Shown: one piece after another, positions 10,544 to 20,805 of the stretch
Layout of the letters: each line of letters begins with the position of its first letter
Numbering within the stretch: the first letter of the stretch is position 1
The notes under the pieces: generated by a model
What the model was told of the DNA's origin: nothing
Database searches by the model: none
Seen by the model: only the letters and a program-made list of their open reading frames with translations
Position numbers and translations under genes: made by a program
NCBI GenBank assembly: GCA_964023275.1
Contig: OZ029916.1
Span: 44,864,080-44,928,079, forward strand
Direction: 5' to 3'
DNA length: 64,000 bases
Source: Norana najaformis
Taxonomy: Eukaryota; Annelida; Clitellata; Crassiclitellata; Hormogastridae

Positions 10544-10850
10544 AGATAATCAAATCTAATCTAATATAATCCCAGTATAGTCTAGCCTGGCCTAGCCTAG
10601 CCTAACCTAGCTTAGCCTAGCCTAGCTTAGCCTAGCTTAGTTTAGCCTAGCCTAGCCTAATGTAGCTTAATCTAATCTAATCCAATCCAATCTAATATAA
10701 TCCAGTCTAGTCTAGCCTAGTAGAGCCTGGCCTAACCTAGCCGAGCCTAATCTAACCTAACCTAATCTAAACTAGCTTAGCCTAGCCTAGCCTAGACTAG
10801 ACTAGCCTAATCTAATCTAATGAATTCTATAGCGCCGTTATCAAAACAAT
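10544..10850 (-). repeat. Degenerate CTAGC/TCTAA pentamer array next to a LINE-B tail
   Basis: About 270 bp of CCTAG, CCTAA and TCTAA units, ending at AATTCTATAGCGCCGTTATC (10825-10844), the LINE-B 3' end in minus orientation. The array looks like an expanded, diverged ATTAG tail. Confidence 0.75.
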
Positions 10851-11330
10851 ACAAGATTATGTTACGTTACATTGAGGGCGCTGGTACAGAGTGTCAAATA
10901 GGCCACAGCCCCTTAAGAAAAAAGGAGATCGAAAAGGTTTTTTCCTCACCCCACTTGTGCCAGTAAAAGTAAGCCATTTTTGTGACTAAGTTTCCCGAAT
11001 GGGTTAAAAGTCTCAAGTAGGACTACTGGGAAGAGATGAGAAAAAGTAGGTTAAGTCATCCACTCGAGCATGTGAGAATTAATTTTTTTAATAGAAGATG
11101 TTGCATACATGTATGTCTGATAAAACAAAAACGAAATTCGCGACAAGCAAAAAAGTCATAAGTAAAATTGTAAAAATCTTTAGCGAACTATGCCACAGTT
11201 TTTCTGACTTGCACCACCTCAAAAACTTCTGTATCCACAAATAACCTCCCCAGTCTCAAACGGTGCTCCTTAAATTGCATTAATAAAAGAAAAGCTCCCA
11301 AGGCATGTCCCATTATGAAATGTAGGAGAG
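10851..11330. other. Unassigned spacer
   Basis: No gene or repeat recognised. Confidence 0.4.
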
Positions 11331-11485
11331 ACGCTCGTTTCCCGCATTCGGCCCTAGAGCCCGCAATGGACGAATCCCAAGGTCCTAGATATGGGGCCAG
11401 TGCGTCGCAGGACTTGCCGTTTACTTCCCAGCTTACGCCGGTACCAAATTACACTGCTTGGTGACAGAGGCACGTGTGCTCTCAA
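11331..11485 (-). mobile_element. SINE-2 fragment
   Basis: Body of SINE-2 on the minus strand (CCGCAATGGACGAATCCCAA, CGCAGGACTTGCCGTTTAC, TGCTTGGTGACAGAGGCACG). Its tRNA-like head is missing, and a small inverted repeat (11500-11524) follows instead. Confidence 0.75.
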
Positions 11486-11499
11486 TATGTTGTAAAACA

Positions 11500-11524
11500 G
11501 AGTCCGCTCAGCAGGAGCGGACTC
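11500..11524. repeat. Perfect 10-bp hairpin
   Basis: GAGTCCGCTC / loop AGCAG / GAGCGGACTC, between a SINE-2 fragment and a SINE-1 copy. Confidence 0.7.
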
Positions 11525-11540
11525 GCAACCGTTAGGCTAG

Positions 11541-11800
11541 TCGTAATCGTAACCTCGAGATCTCTACAGCGACCAATGAAAGCTAAGTCGCTGGAACCAG
11601 CTTATTCATAGGCACTCAGTAAAAACAAAATCGATAGGCAAGAAAGCTTCGATTCAAGATTAATACCCAGGAAGGCAGGCAGACGGCTAAGGTGGGTGGT
11701 GTTTGAAATTAGTTTAGGAAAGACAGATAAGGAGAAGAAGAGGAATCAGGATAGGATCTGCGGAAAAGGAGCTTCTTCAAAGGCACTCAGCTCCAGGCTA
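11541..11800 (-). mobile_element. SINE-1 copy
   Basis: Tail TCGTAATCGTAACCTCGAG at left, then GCTAAGTCGCTGGAACCAGC and CAAAATCGATAGGCAAG, through AGGATAGGATCTGCGG. Confidence 0.8.
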
Positions 11801-12133
11801 AGCGCGGTAATTAGACCACTGAGTCGCACATTCCTTTTATAAAAATATGAAAAGTGCCAGCACTTGAGACGCAACCTAGCATACATCCATCGGATTGCCA
11901 TAAAACTTACGTCAATAAGTACAAAAATTAGGATTACAGTTTAAATGTTTATTTCTCTGTGGTCGTAAACTGTGCACCTACCTTTACGGTACAGACGAAC
12001 CTGAACCAAGAAACCTAGTAGTCAATAACAGTTCGATTCACTTCCATTTTGCTACTGGATCCGTTTAGCTTTCCTGCAGGTCGATGATTGATAACGACGA
12101 AAGACGAAACCCAACCAGTGCTGACCTTTCCAG
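11801..12133. other. Unassigned spacer
   Basis: No gene or repeat recognised. Confidence 0.4.
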
Positions 12134-12299
12134 CAGTGGCGCATTTAGCTCAAATCGCGAGGGGGACGATTCCCCCCGCTCCCCCTTGATTATATCCGGT
12201 GCCCCTCAGATCAGACCCATGCATGGTGGACTGGCAGAATGTGGGGCCCATCTGGAAATGCCTTTGACCCACACGCAAGCAATCTTGGATCCGCCACTG
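12134..12299. mobile_element. hAT-like MITE, 166 bp
   Basis: Termini CAGTGGCGCATTTAG and ATCCGCCACTG. Flanking 8-mers CTTTCCAG (12126-12133) and CTTTTCAG (12300-12307) match at 7 of 8 positions, as expected for a hAT target-site duplication. Non-coding inside. Confidence 0.75.
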
Positions 12300-12484
12300 C
12301 TTTTCAGTTTTTTGCTTGCATGTGAACTTTTTGTTCTTAAGCTAGCGTAGGCAGCGTTTTTGTCAGATGCTCGAAAGGTAGGCGGTATAAAAAGTTTTCG
12401 ATAAACACAACACACCCTAGGAAATCTAGACAAGCGAAGTGGCAGTTCGAAAGCTGGGACATGATCTAGACAGTAAACTTAACT

Positions 12485-12565
12485 CACAGTTGCTCAGTGC
12501 CATCAACTGATGCTGAGGCATTAGATAGTGGCTCCTAATAAATGCAGAAATAATAAACTCAAAAT
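12485..12565 (+). mobile_element. SINE-3 3' fragment
   Basis: AGTTGCTCAGTGCCATCAAC, TGATGCTGAGGCATTAGATA and CCTAATAAATGCAGAAATAA match the 3' part of the full SINE-3 copy at 24711. Confidence 0.7.
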
Positions 12566-12744
12566 AATACGGAATGACTTGCAACATCTTTTCACAGTGA
12601 ACTGCGTTAAGAATTGTCTCAGAGGCATCAAGATCTCGTGGTTCCGTCCAAAGGATTCTGATATTGGAAAATGTTGTGGTTTGTGCATAAAATGATTATC
12701 AGTTGATGTCTTGCTCATCACAGCACCAGCTCTGTGGAAGCCGC

Positions 12745-13039
12745 CAGATTAGATTGGATGATGATTAGATTATATTAGAGAAGAGTAAAGTAGGGCATAG
12801 AATAGAGTAAGTTATAGAGTAGAGCAGGGTATAATGTAGTGTAGAATGGATTAGAGTAGAGCAAAACAGAGCAGAGAAGGATGTAGAATAGAGTACAGTA
12901 GTGTACAATAGAATATAATATAGTAGAGTGGAGTTGAGCAGAGCAGAGCAGAGTCGATTAGGATATAGAGTAGAGTGGAGTTGAGCAGAGCAGAGCAGAG
13001 TCGATTAGGATATAGAGTAGAGTGGAGCAGAGTGGAGCA
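12745..13039. repeat. Degenerate AGAGT/ATTAG array
   Basis: ATTAG units grade into AGAGTAG and AGAGCAG units. A ~60-bp block (GAGTCGATTAGGATATAGAG) is duplicated at 12950 and 13001. Confidence 0.7.
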
Positions 13040-13526
13040 GAGTAGGGTAGGGTAGGGTAGGGTATGGTAGGGTAGGGTATGGTAGGGTAGGGCAGGGTAG
13101 GGTAGGGTAGGGTAGGGTAGGGTAGGGTAGGGTAGGGTAGGGTAGAGTAGGGTAGGGTAGGGTAGGGTAGGGTAGGGTAGGGTAGGGTAGGGTAGGGTAG
13201 GGTAGGGTAGGGTAGGGTAGGGTAGGGTAGGGTAGGGTAGGGTAGGGTAGGGTAGGGTAGGGTAGGGTAGGGTAGGGTAGGGTAGGGTAGGGTAGGGTAG
13301 GGTAGGGTAGGGTAGGGTAGGGTAGGGTAGGGTAGGGTAGGGTAGGGTAGGGTAGGGTAGGGTAGGGTAGGGTAGGGTAGGGTAGGGTAGGGTAGGGTAG
13401 GGTAGGGTAGGGTAGGGTAGGGTAGGGTAGGGTAGGGTAGGGTAGGGTAGGGTAGGGTAGGGTAGGGTAGGGTAGGGTAGGGTAGGGTAGGGTAGGGTAG
13501 GGTAGGGTAGGGTAGGGTAGGGTAGA
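13040..13526. repeat. (TAGGG)n pentanucleotide array
   Basis: About 97 nearly perfect TAGGG units. The motif lacks one T compared with telomeric TTAGGG. Every four units can form a G-quadruplex on the + strand. It ends 114 bp before the start codon of the cysteine-rich gene. The Leu-Pro-Tyr-Pro-Thr open frames are artefacts. Confidence 0.95.
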
Positions 13527-13640
13527 GTCAACAGAAAGGTCTCCGCAAAATACATCACCGGCTGGTCTGTCTGTGACCGTGGCAGTTGAATCGAGTTTGC
13601 AGCTAACCAAGTGATTCATTTATATAGAGATCTATCTACG

Positions 13641-13881
13641 ATGCCTGGGTCGTCGTCCAGTCCTCCTGTGCCTCTCATTCTCTTCATAGTCGTCGTCCTC
13701 CTCTTTGGTCAGTTGGTTGAGGGTTGGCCGCCAGGTGGCTCTGCCCTCTACGAATGCTGTTGTCCGGGATGCAAGCGAGAGTGCTTCAACTGCCGAAACC
13801 CCAGCTTCTCCTGCAACTGCGCCGGATGCTCCTGCTATGCGTCGAATCCAAACGAACAGTCGGAACCCGAAGACACACAAG
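13641..13881 (+). CDS. Cysteine-rich gene, coding exon 1
   Basis: Signal peptide, Cys block and acidic linker. The unspliced frame would stop two codons into the intron, which supports splicing at 13881/13882. Confidence 0.65.
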
Positions 13882-15304
13882 GTATCTAATCAACAACATC
13901 ACCAACCAATATTATCATCATCATCGCCGTCGTCGTCGTCATCATCATTATCATAGCTTTCGTCGTCGTCATCACCATCATCATAATCATTATCATCTTC
14001 ATTATCATCATTGTTATCATCGTCATTATCATCCTGCTTCTCCTCCTAATCCTCATCATCGTCATTATCATCATCATTATCCTCCTGCTTCTCCTCCTCC
14101 TCCTCCACATCATCATCATCACCCCCATCATCACCATCACCAGCATCATCATCATCGTCATCATCACCACCACCATCATCACCATCATCATCAGCTTCTT
14201 CTCTCTTTATGTTCTCTGCCCCTCGGCAGCTTCGTATGTCCAATGACGCCATCTTTCTCTGTTCTGTGCCTCTCTCTTCAGTCCACTGTATCCCTCCTCT
14301 GTCATCATCCAGTCCAGTAGCATTGCTCTTGGTCTTCCACGTGTTCTTTTTCCCTCCATTCTTCCCTCGATGATGTCTTTTAATAGGGTGTCCCCTCTCA
14401 GGATGTGGCCGATCCATTTTCTCTGTCGTCCGCGTATAGTGCCTATCAAGGATCTTTTTTCCTCTACCAGCTGCAATATTTCTTCATTGGTTCTTCGCTC
14501 CCTCCAGCTGACTCTCTCCATTTTACGCCAAATCCACATCTCGAAGGCCTCTAGTCTTTTAATGTCCTCCTTCCGCATTGTCCACGTCTCTGAGCCATAC
14601 TGGACGACACTCCATACCAATGTTTTAACCATTCTCTTTTTTAGCTTCCTGCTTAGTTTGCCTCTGAGTAGCTCCCTCCTTTTCATCATCAGCAGCAGCA
14701 GCAGCAAAATGAGCAGAGGTCGATGTCAAACGGTGGCCATAAAAAACCTATACATTTACATTTTACATTTATTATTGTGGTCTGAGCGCCTTAGTTTCGT
14801 GTACCTCGTTGTTCTTAAGTAGAACGATGAATACCCGGTGTGTGCTTTGGACAGCGGTTGCACACACCCACAACAGACCTTATCTCCACTCCATCTAGCG
14901 AATGAAACGAAACATTTTTGCCGTTTATAAAATTACTAAAAGATTCGCAAATTCATTAAGCTATATGTTATATAGATTCAACTGTGTAGATTTACATAAT
15001 TGTAAATAAATGTAATACTTTGCTTACTCTTTGTAATGTAATACTTTATTTACTCTTTGTATTGCTTGCTGCAAGTAGAAATCTGTCTCTCTCTCTCTGT
15101 CTGTGTCTGTATGTTTGTCTATCTTATCTATCTGTCTATTTATGTGCAGCCTTGATTTGGCTGCTGATGAAAACGCGCATTAATCGAATAAGAGGCCGAA
15201 GGGAACTGCTCGAGGAACAAGAAAAAGAGCGGGAAGCGAAAACACATCATCCGCATCACAGCTATCATCACCATCTTCCGCGTGATAACAGAACCAAACA
15301 GTAA
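13641..15304 (+). CDS. Small secreted cysteine-rich protein (2 exons)
   Basis: Coding exons 13641-13881 and 15150-15304 join to give 131 residues. The first in-frame ATG is at 13641. The donor is CAAG|GTATCT (phase 1); the acceptor is a long pyrimidine tract ending TATGTGCAG, in matching phase, so GCC (Ala) forms across the junction. Seen: a hydrophobic signal ([18 protein letters not shown] at 11-28); a compact block at 39-65 with ten cysteines ([20 protein letters not shown]); an acidic linker; then a basic/helical and His-rich C-terminus ([20 protein letters not shown]). Inferred: secreted, disulfide-bonded or metal-binding. The spacing fits no cysteine family I recognise, and I assign no function. 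The intron holds an ATC microsatellite and an antisense LINE fragment. Confidence 0.65.
13905..14195. repeat. (ATC)n microsatellite in intron
   Basis: ATC/ATT/GTC/CTC trinucleotides. His-rich or Met-rich open frames here are artefacts. Confidence 0.9.
14200..14710 (-). pseudogene. LINE reverse-transcriptase C-terminal fragment
   Basis: The minus frame reads [75 protein letters not shown], then a [13 protein letters not shown] basic end. This is the conserved C-terminal region of a non-LTR retrotransposon ORF, distinct from LINE-A and LINE-B. It lies antisense in the intron of the cysteine-rich gene. Confidence 0.85.
15150..15304 (+). CDS. Cysteine-rich gene, coding exon 2
   Basis: Encodes the basic/His-rich tail to TAA at 15302-15304. 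The pyrimidine tract at 15085-15149 is a strong acceptor context. No AATAAA seen in the next 300 bp. Confidence 0.6.
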
Positions 15305-15454
15305 CTGTCGCCACCTACCGACTGTCGCGTAAGTTGCCAAACGCACAAGAAAACATAATTATCCTATTATTTTTAAAAGAAAATGTCTCGAGCTTGCGTT
15401 TTCTTTACCATGCCTAGCCCACTATGATTCACTGATTTTTTTTATTTGGGATGC
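15305..15454. other. 3' flank of the cysteine-rich gene
   Basis: No gene or repeat recognised. Confidence 0.4.
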
Positions 15455-15545
15455 ATTTTCAGATGTCAGCATGTTGGACTGTCAGCCTAGACATTGGAGT
15501 TCAAATCCCAACCCATTAGATTTTCATGATTACTGTTAAACTGGA
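15455..15545 (+). mobile_element. tRNA-derived SINE head
   Basis: GTTGGACTGTCAGCCTAGAC then TTGGAGTTCAAATCCCAACC: a Pol III B box (GTTCAAATC). Related on the opposite strand to 62320-62405. It does not fold into a full tRNA. Confidence 0.5.
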
Positions 15546-15789
15546 GCCCCCTAGCGAACTCATCATTAAAATAAGTTAATCTGGCATACACTATCCTGCC
15601 TTATATGCTGAGGCTAAGAAAACGTAGTCGCTAGAAATTTCGAGTTTATGATTACGATTAATGTTTAGGTCCTATTCAAACATGTGTATTAGTTAGGTCG
15701 ATCTGTAAATATAGAAAGCTTCAGATAATGAAGTCATATGATAAACTAGAACCTTCCTTCAGTGTGGAAACAGTGCTTTAACTGAAGGC
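15546..15789. other. Unassigned spacer
   Basis: Nothing recognised. A possible diverged SINE-1 tail lies at 15630-15662. Confidence 0.35.
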
Positions 15790-15905
15790 TTTGTAATCGT
15801 AATCGTAATCTCCGGATTTCGTCAGCAGCACTCAGTCAAATCAGGTGATGCAGGTAGCCTAAGGTCAGGTTCGGTTTCAGGTCAAGATCCAAAGGTTTCT
15901 AATCT
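15790..15905 (-). mobile_element. Degenerate SINE-1 fragment
   Basis: TAATCGTAATCGTAATCTCC, then CACTCAGTCAAATCAGG and GGTCAAGATCCAAA: short, diverged and internally deleted. Confidence 0.5.
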
Positions 15906-16640
15906 GTAAGTCTTCAAAAGTAATTTAAGCCTTTTGAGTAAAATTAATTTAGGTCATGGTTGTTCTTTTAGATGGATCAGTTTTACATCTAAAATGGCGA
16001 TCGCCTGGCTACCTGAACGGGTTCTTGTGAATATTTAGGCCTACCAGAGCGCTCCATACTTCGCCGATGTAACGCTACTAACACGTGAAAAGTGTTGTGG
16101 TTGTTGTAAAATGTAGGTAACTCCGAACACTTGAACTATGAATATGTTGTCGTTTTCGTTACGACTTCATCATTCGCTCGATTAACTGATTATTAACTGT
16201 CGCCAGAAACGTAGTGTTAAGCACGTGACTGTCAGATGATACAGCACGTGACTGTTGCGCTGATCACGTGATGTATTTATTTTTGTTTTTGTCATCGACT
16301 ATTAATGGCGGATATCGTATTGTAATTGCACGTAAGGCCCTCAGCTTGGCTGATATCATTTGCCTATAGTTCCCCTATCGTAACTATCGGCTACCAGGAT
16401 GACTTGTGCATTTTGCTTACGCTTAATACCACCAGAAAGAAGTTAAGATCAGTTTCCTCTTGCCAGCTGTTTTTCCCAACTTACCATGAAAGTTGAGTGG
16501 TTTTCGTGCCTTTTCACGCATTAGTCCTCATCTGTGGAATTTACTGCCCCTGGCTTCTCTTTCTATTGTCTCATTTCGCAAACAACTGAAGACATTTCTT
16601 TGTACATGCCAACGCTTTACATGTGAATTCGTAACTATCT
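15906..16640. other. Spacer with three CACGTG palindromes
   Basis: CACGTG at 16222, 16245 and 16265, the first two inside a repeated AGCACGTGACTGT. No gene seen. Confidence 0.45.
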
Positions 16641-16644
16641 GATG

Positions 16645-16762
16645 ATGATGATGATAATAATAATAATAATAGTAGTAGTAGCCTAGTAGTAGTAGTACTA
16701 CTAGTAGTAGTAGTGGTAGTGGTAGTGGTAGTAGTGGTAGTAGTAGTAGTAGTAGTAGTAGC
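16645..16762. repeat. (TAG/ATA)n trinucleotide array
   Basis: ATA and TAG trinucleotides. Confidence 0.85.
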
Positions 16763-17449
16763 GCCCCAGACCTCAAATATCCTTTAGCCCCTCAAATTAA
16801 AGCCTGGATAAGCCCCTTAATGTAGGCCAATATTTGGAATTTGATAAAGTAACTGTCACTGGTGTATTTACTGGGAGACGTATATACAGCCCACCCCGAA
16901 ACTTAATGAAATAGTCAAAATATTTTTCAACTATTCTTGTTCCCTACCTTCTAGAATTCCGCATCTATTCGCTCAACTCAATCTACGAATCCTTGGATCG
17001 GCCTTGATTTTCACTGAGCAACTGGAAACCTGATATGATTGTAATTTTGATAACTTATCAATTCTGGGTAGTCGAAAACACTTGAACTGTGCCTAAATTA
17101 TCGCTAATTTAATTGTGATTGCAGTAAAAGTGGTAATTTATTCTGTCGTTTATTTGAAAGATCTTACAGTTCTCTGAGATCTTTGTTCGTGCTTTATTAA
17201 TTACTATGAAAGTTGTTAGGGACTGTCCTATTATTTCGTTCATAGTTTGCTAATTATAATGCATGGTTACATATTTTTATCGTTCATATACATCACTGAT
17301 TCGTTCTCTGTAGCAGTTACTCTCCCACCTTCGTAGAGAGACTAACTCAGCAATGGGTCTAGTCCAATTATTCTGCAATCTTAAAGTTACTCTTATTTAA
17401 TTTAATTTAATGATTTTGTTAAAATATATAAACGTAAGAGCTGCATATG

Positions 17450-17450
<1 letters not shown>
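16763..17450. other. Unassigned spacer
   Basis: No gene or repeat recognised. Confidence 0.4.
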
Positions 17451-17451
<1 letters not shown>

Positions 17452-17486
<35 letters not shown>

Positions 17487-17497
17487 ACACACACAAC
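17452..17497. repeat. (CA)n microsatellite
   Basis: About 21 CA dinucleotides with one GA interruption. Confidence 0.9.
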
Positions 17498-18269
17498 GCA
17501 CATACAAGCCCGACATACCAGACCAAGTTTTCAACCCAGTTTAGCCAGACTTCGCCATATTGTATGGTAATTTCCAAATGTTTTGAGTAAAAGTGCTGCC
17601 TGTAGTAGGCCTACATTATCAAGATACACTCTGCAACCACTTTGAACTACACCACATACGTGTGTTTAAACATTTGCTTATTTTTCAAAGCATGGCCTCA
17701 TATGACATATATATATATATTATATATATAACCATAAGAAAGACACATGTTATTTACACATATATATATATATACAACATGGAAAGCGTAACGATACATG
17801 TTATATATATATATTCCATGGAATACGCAGTAAGTCTACAAAATGTCAATATGGCGACCCTGTGGCATTAAGGCAGGTGTGCAAAGTAATGATATGCACG
17901 GAGGCAGGTGTGTCCAATTACTATCAAAGTATTTCATTAGACTTTGGCCCGGGGCTTACGCCACGGAGTTAATGCAATTGCAAGTATATATACATAAATA
18001 TGCATACACACATACATACATACATATATATATATGCATGTTGGACTCTGCTGAATTCAAGTGATTGGAATACATATATTATTTTATATAATTGCTAGTG
18101 GTTGGAATGGAAATCAGGCTTATGGTATAAGCCGGTTACATGTGCGCCTACAGGTACCTCATAAAACAACACCTTGATATACGTTCTCAGCTTCTGCGAT
18201 ACGATCTACGGTGGGGCTCGTGTTCCGATAACCAGATCGAAATCTTAACTGCAATGTTTTTCTATCGCT
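17498..18269. other. AT-rich spacer with TA and CATA runs
   Basis: TA runs near 17705-17815 and CATA/TA at 17985-18035. No gene seen. Confidence 0.5.
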
Positions 18270-18410
18270 TCGACCCTGCTCATTTTCAGTGAATTTATCG
18301 GGTGAGATCCTTCACCACTGCTTCCCGTTTGAAAGCGTTCCACGCATCCAGAAGTGGTCCCCGTATACAGACCGTGCTAGCCCTAGATTTAAATCTCTTA
18401 AATAAGCCAC
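18270..18410 (+). mobile_element. Fragment matching the 5' part of SINE-1
   Basis: CTTCGACCCTGCTCATTTTC, ATCGGGTGAGATCCTTCACC and GCTTCCCGTTTGAAAGCG are the complement of 3375-3450. GGTCCCCGTATACAGACC also recurs (complement) near 3110. Confidence 0.5.
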
Positions 18411-18499
18411 TATCGGTATGCGAATCGGCATCCTCATGCATAGAGGCGCCTTCACGTTCGCTTTAACCAATGTAGCTAACCAGGCCAGCTGATTGATGC

Positions 18500-18513
18500 C
18501 TTGTGCATTATGA

Positions 18514-18565
<52 letters not shown>

Positions 18566-18765
18566 GCTATTACTATTACTATTATTACTACTACTACTAC
18601 TACCACTACTACTACTACTACCACCACTACCACTACTACCACTACTACTACTACTACTACCATTACTATTGCTATTATTATTATTATTATTATTATGAGA
18701 AGAAGGAGGCGGAGGAGGAGGAAGATGAGGAGGAAGAGGAGAGGAAGAGGAATAAGATTTATAAA
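18500..18765. repeat. (ATT)n-(ACT)n-(GGA)n compound microsatellite
   Basis: Preceded by TTGATGCCTTGTGCATTATGA, a LINE-B-like end written here as TTGATGCCTTGTGCATTATG. The GGA part on the right adjoins the 3' end of the minus-strand LINE fragment (GCGCTTTATAAATCTTATT on the minus strand). Confidence 0.85.
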
Positions 18766-18767
18766 GC

Positions 18768-19245
18768 GCAAGTTAATATAACCAAATACACCGCAAATGT
18801 GCTGTCAGTAGCTCGGTCGGCCCAATCAGATGACATGAGCAGGTAAGTCTAAACTCTCTCCTGAAAACCTCGATGGAAAGTTCCAGAATGCGGAGTTCAA
18901 CAAGCAGTGCATTCCGTACCCTTAGGCAAGAAGCGCCAAAAGTTTTTACACCCGTGGCAGTGGCCCTTCCACACCACATCAGGTCGTGGCTCACACCAGA
19001 GCGTAACCGGGACCGCCCCGGACTGGGCGAGGCCAGAGCACAGTCCCTAACCAGGTACAGTGGCGCCACTCCGTGCAAACACTTATAAACAAGTGTCGCA
19101 ACCTTGAAGACAGTCCACCTTCGGACTGGCAGCCAGTACAGCTCCCCTAGCACAGGGTAATGCGGTCGAATTTCCATGCACCCACAACAAACCTGGCAGC
19201 GGCGTTCTGCACGTGCTGCAGCCTCCTGATCAGACCCAAGCTCAC
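18768..19245 (-). pseudogene. LINE reverse-transcriptase C-terminal fragment
   Basis: The minus frame reads VQNAAARF upstream, then YPVLGELYWLPVRRWTVFK, VATLVYKCLHGVAPLYLV and VKTFGASCLRVRNALL. This is the LQ-x-VQNAAAR / LHWLPV / YKCLHG-APxYL series of CR1/L2/Jockey-type ORF2 C-termini. 5'-truncated; the 3' end is GCGCTTTATAAATC. Confidence 0.85.
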
Positions 19246-19249
19246 CCGT

Positions 19250-19330
19250 ATAGCAGGCTGTTGGGTGATAAGGGCGCTATAGAAGTCAACAGATTAGATT
19301 TGATTATCAGATTAGATTATCAGATTAGAT
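19250..19330 (+). mobile_element. LINE-B-like 3' end
   Basis: GGTGATAAGGGCGCTATAGA, AGTCAACAGATTAGAT and further ATTAG units. Confidence 0.65.
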
Positions 19331-19334
19331 CAGA

Positions 19335-19695
19335 TAAGCATAAGATCAGATCAGAGTAGAGTAGAAGCAGGAGTACAGTAGAGTAGAATGAATAGAGTAT
19401 AGTAGAGTAGGAGTGGGGTAGGAGTAGAAGTAGGCGTAGGCGTAGTAGGAGTAGGAGTAGTAGGAGTAGTAGGAGTAGTAGGAGTAGGAGTAGGAGTAGG
19501 GGTAGGAGTAGGAGTAGGAGTAGGCGTAGTCGTATGCGTAGTAGGAGTAGGAGTAGTCGTAGGAGTAGTAGTCGTAGGAGTAGGAGTAGGAGTAGGATTA
19601 GGAGTAGGAGTAGAGTAGAATGAGTATAGTATAGTAGAGTAGGAGTAGGAAGGAGTAGAATGAGTAGAGTAGAGCAGAGCAGAACGGAGCAGAGT
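19335..19695. repeat. (GTAGGA)n array
   Basis: Degenerate AGTAGG / CGTAGG hexamers continuing from the ATTAG tail at 19330. Confidence 0.85.
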
Positions 19696-20284
19696 AGAGA
19701 AGAAAACATGGACTTGAAGACAGCCAAGTTAGACAGACTCGCCTTGCTGTAGGGCTCACATGCTGTGCGAACTTGATCACCTGATATTTTATGTTCAATA
19801 GCTTTTGAGTCACGCTAATTTTCGACGGTATACCTGCTCGCTTACAATAACCAAATAACCTGTTCTGTACACCTGAATCTCGCCTGCGTTCGAACTCATT
19901 AATTCCAATTGGTCACCGTGTACCAATGGCTCTCAGAGCTCTCGAGTCCAGGGTCACCAGCTACAACATTTGTGACGCAAATTTCAGCGCCAATTAGATC
20001 GCTCGATAATTATCTCACGTTACAAAAATTCCGCGCTTGTCGATATAGACTCGAAAAGGGTTTCGGGCACAATATGCTGACTGCACTCTTAATCGTAATA
20101 GCTGGAAACTCGAGACACTAGTGTGGTCAGAGTAACTTTGTGAGCATAACTGTCTGGTGGCAAAGTAGAGAAACTGTGATGTTTAGCTAAACGGTACGGG
20201 GTTTATTAGTAATGATTTGAAAAATCGCCTGGCACTGCGCAACACTGCATATGCCTTGACGCCAATCTTGTACAGCACGGAGAT
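19696..20284. other. Unassigned spacer
   Basis: No gene or repeat recognised. Confidence 0.4.
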
Positions 20285-20480
20285 CCATTCGGTAGCGCGT
20301 TTGATCTGTAATCCAGCGACTTCGGGTTCGATAAAGACTCTGGATAAGTTGTTCTCGAGCACTTGTCTCTTTCGCCCAGCAGCAGAACTTGGTGTGGGAG
20401 TAAGCTGGGGCAGGACATGCGATGTGGAAGCCCGTGTCCATGACCTTGGGATTCATTCAGTGCCAGCTAAGGGGCATGCC
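20285..20480 (+). mobile_element. SINE-2 copy (diverged)
   Basis: tRNA-like head GGTAGCGCGTTTGATCTG with B-box-like GGGTTCGATAA, followed by the SINE-2 body (TAAGCTGGGGCAGGACATGC, CTTGGGATTCATTC). Confidence 0.7.
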
Positions 20481-20520
20481 CAACAAAAGCTGTTTTTGTC
20501 ATCGGTGGAGAAGCCCTTGT

Positions 20521-20805
20521 GCGGCATGGTGGTCAATAGGTAACGCGTTTGGTCAACGATCAGGCGGTTGCGGGTTCGACTCCGTGTAACGACCCTGGAC
20601 AAGTTGTTTGCGCACACCGTGCTTCTGTCACCAAGCAGTATAATTTGGTACTGGCGTAAGCTGGGAAGTAAGCGGCAAGTCCTGCGATACACTGGCCCCT
20701 TGTCCAGGACTTTGGGATTCGTCCATTGCCGACTCAAGGAGGAAAAAAGGAAATGAGCGCCTCCCTTACATCTCACTCGTGGGATATGGGATAGTTTACT
20801 TTTAG
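20521..20805 (+). mobile_element. SINE-2 copy (near full length)
   Basis: The head GTCAATAGGTAACGCGTTTGG and B box GGTTCGACTCC are tRNA-like (the A-box part written here is TAACGCGTTTGG). The body is CAAGTTGTTTGCGCACACCG, CACCAAGCAGTATAATTTGG, GATTCGTCCATTGCC and AATGAGCGCCTCCCTTACA. The second of two adjacent SINE-2 copies. Confidence 0.8.

Noticed and set aside
13040..13526. Interstitial telomere
   Set aside because: The unit is TAGGG, not TTAGGG, and the array grades into AGAGT/ATTAG units, pointing to local expansion.
12851..13619. 235- and 204-codon Leu-Pro-Tyr-Pro-Thr frames
   Set aside because: A pentamer array is open in any frame that avoids a stop. No start, splice or non-repeat sequence supports a protein.
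20521..20805. Possible tRNA genes at SINE heads (also 24711, 29806, 30216, 46390, 52860, 53040)
   Set aside because: A and B boxes are present, but the sequences do not form complete cloverleaves and continue into repeated SINE bodies.
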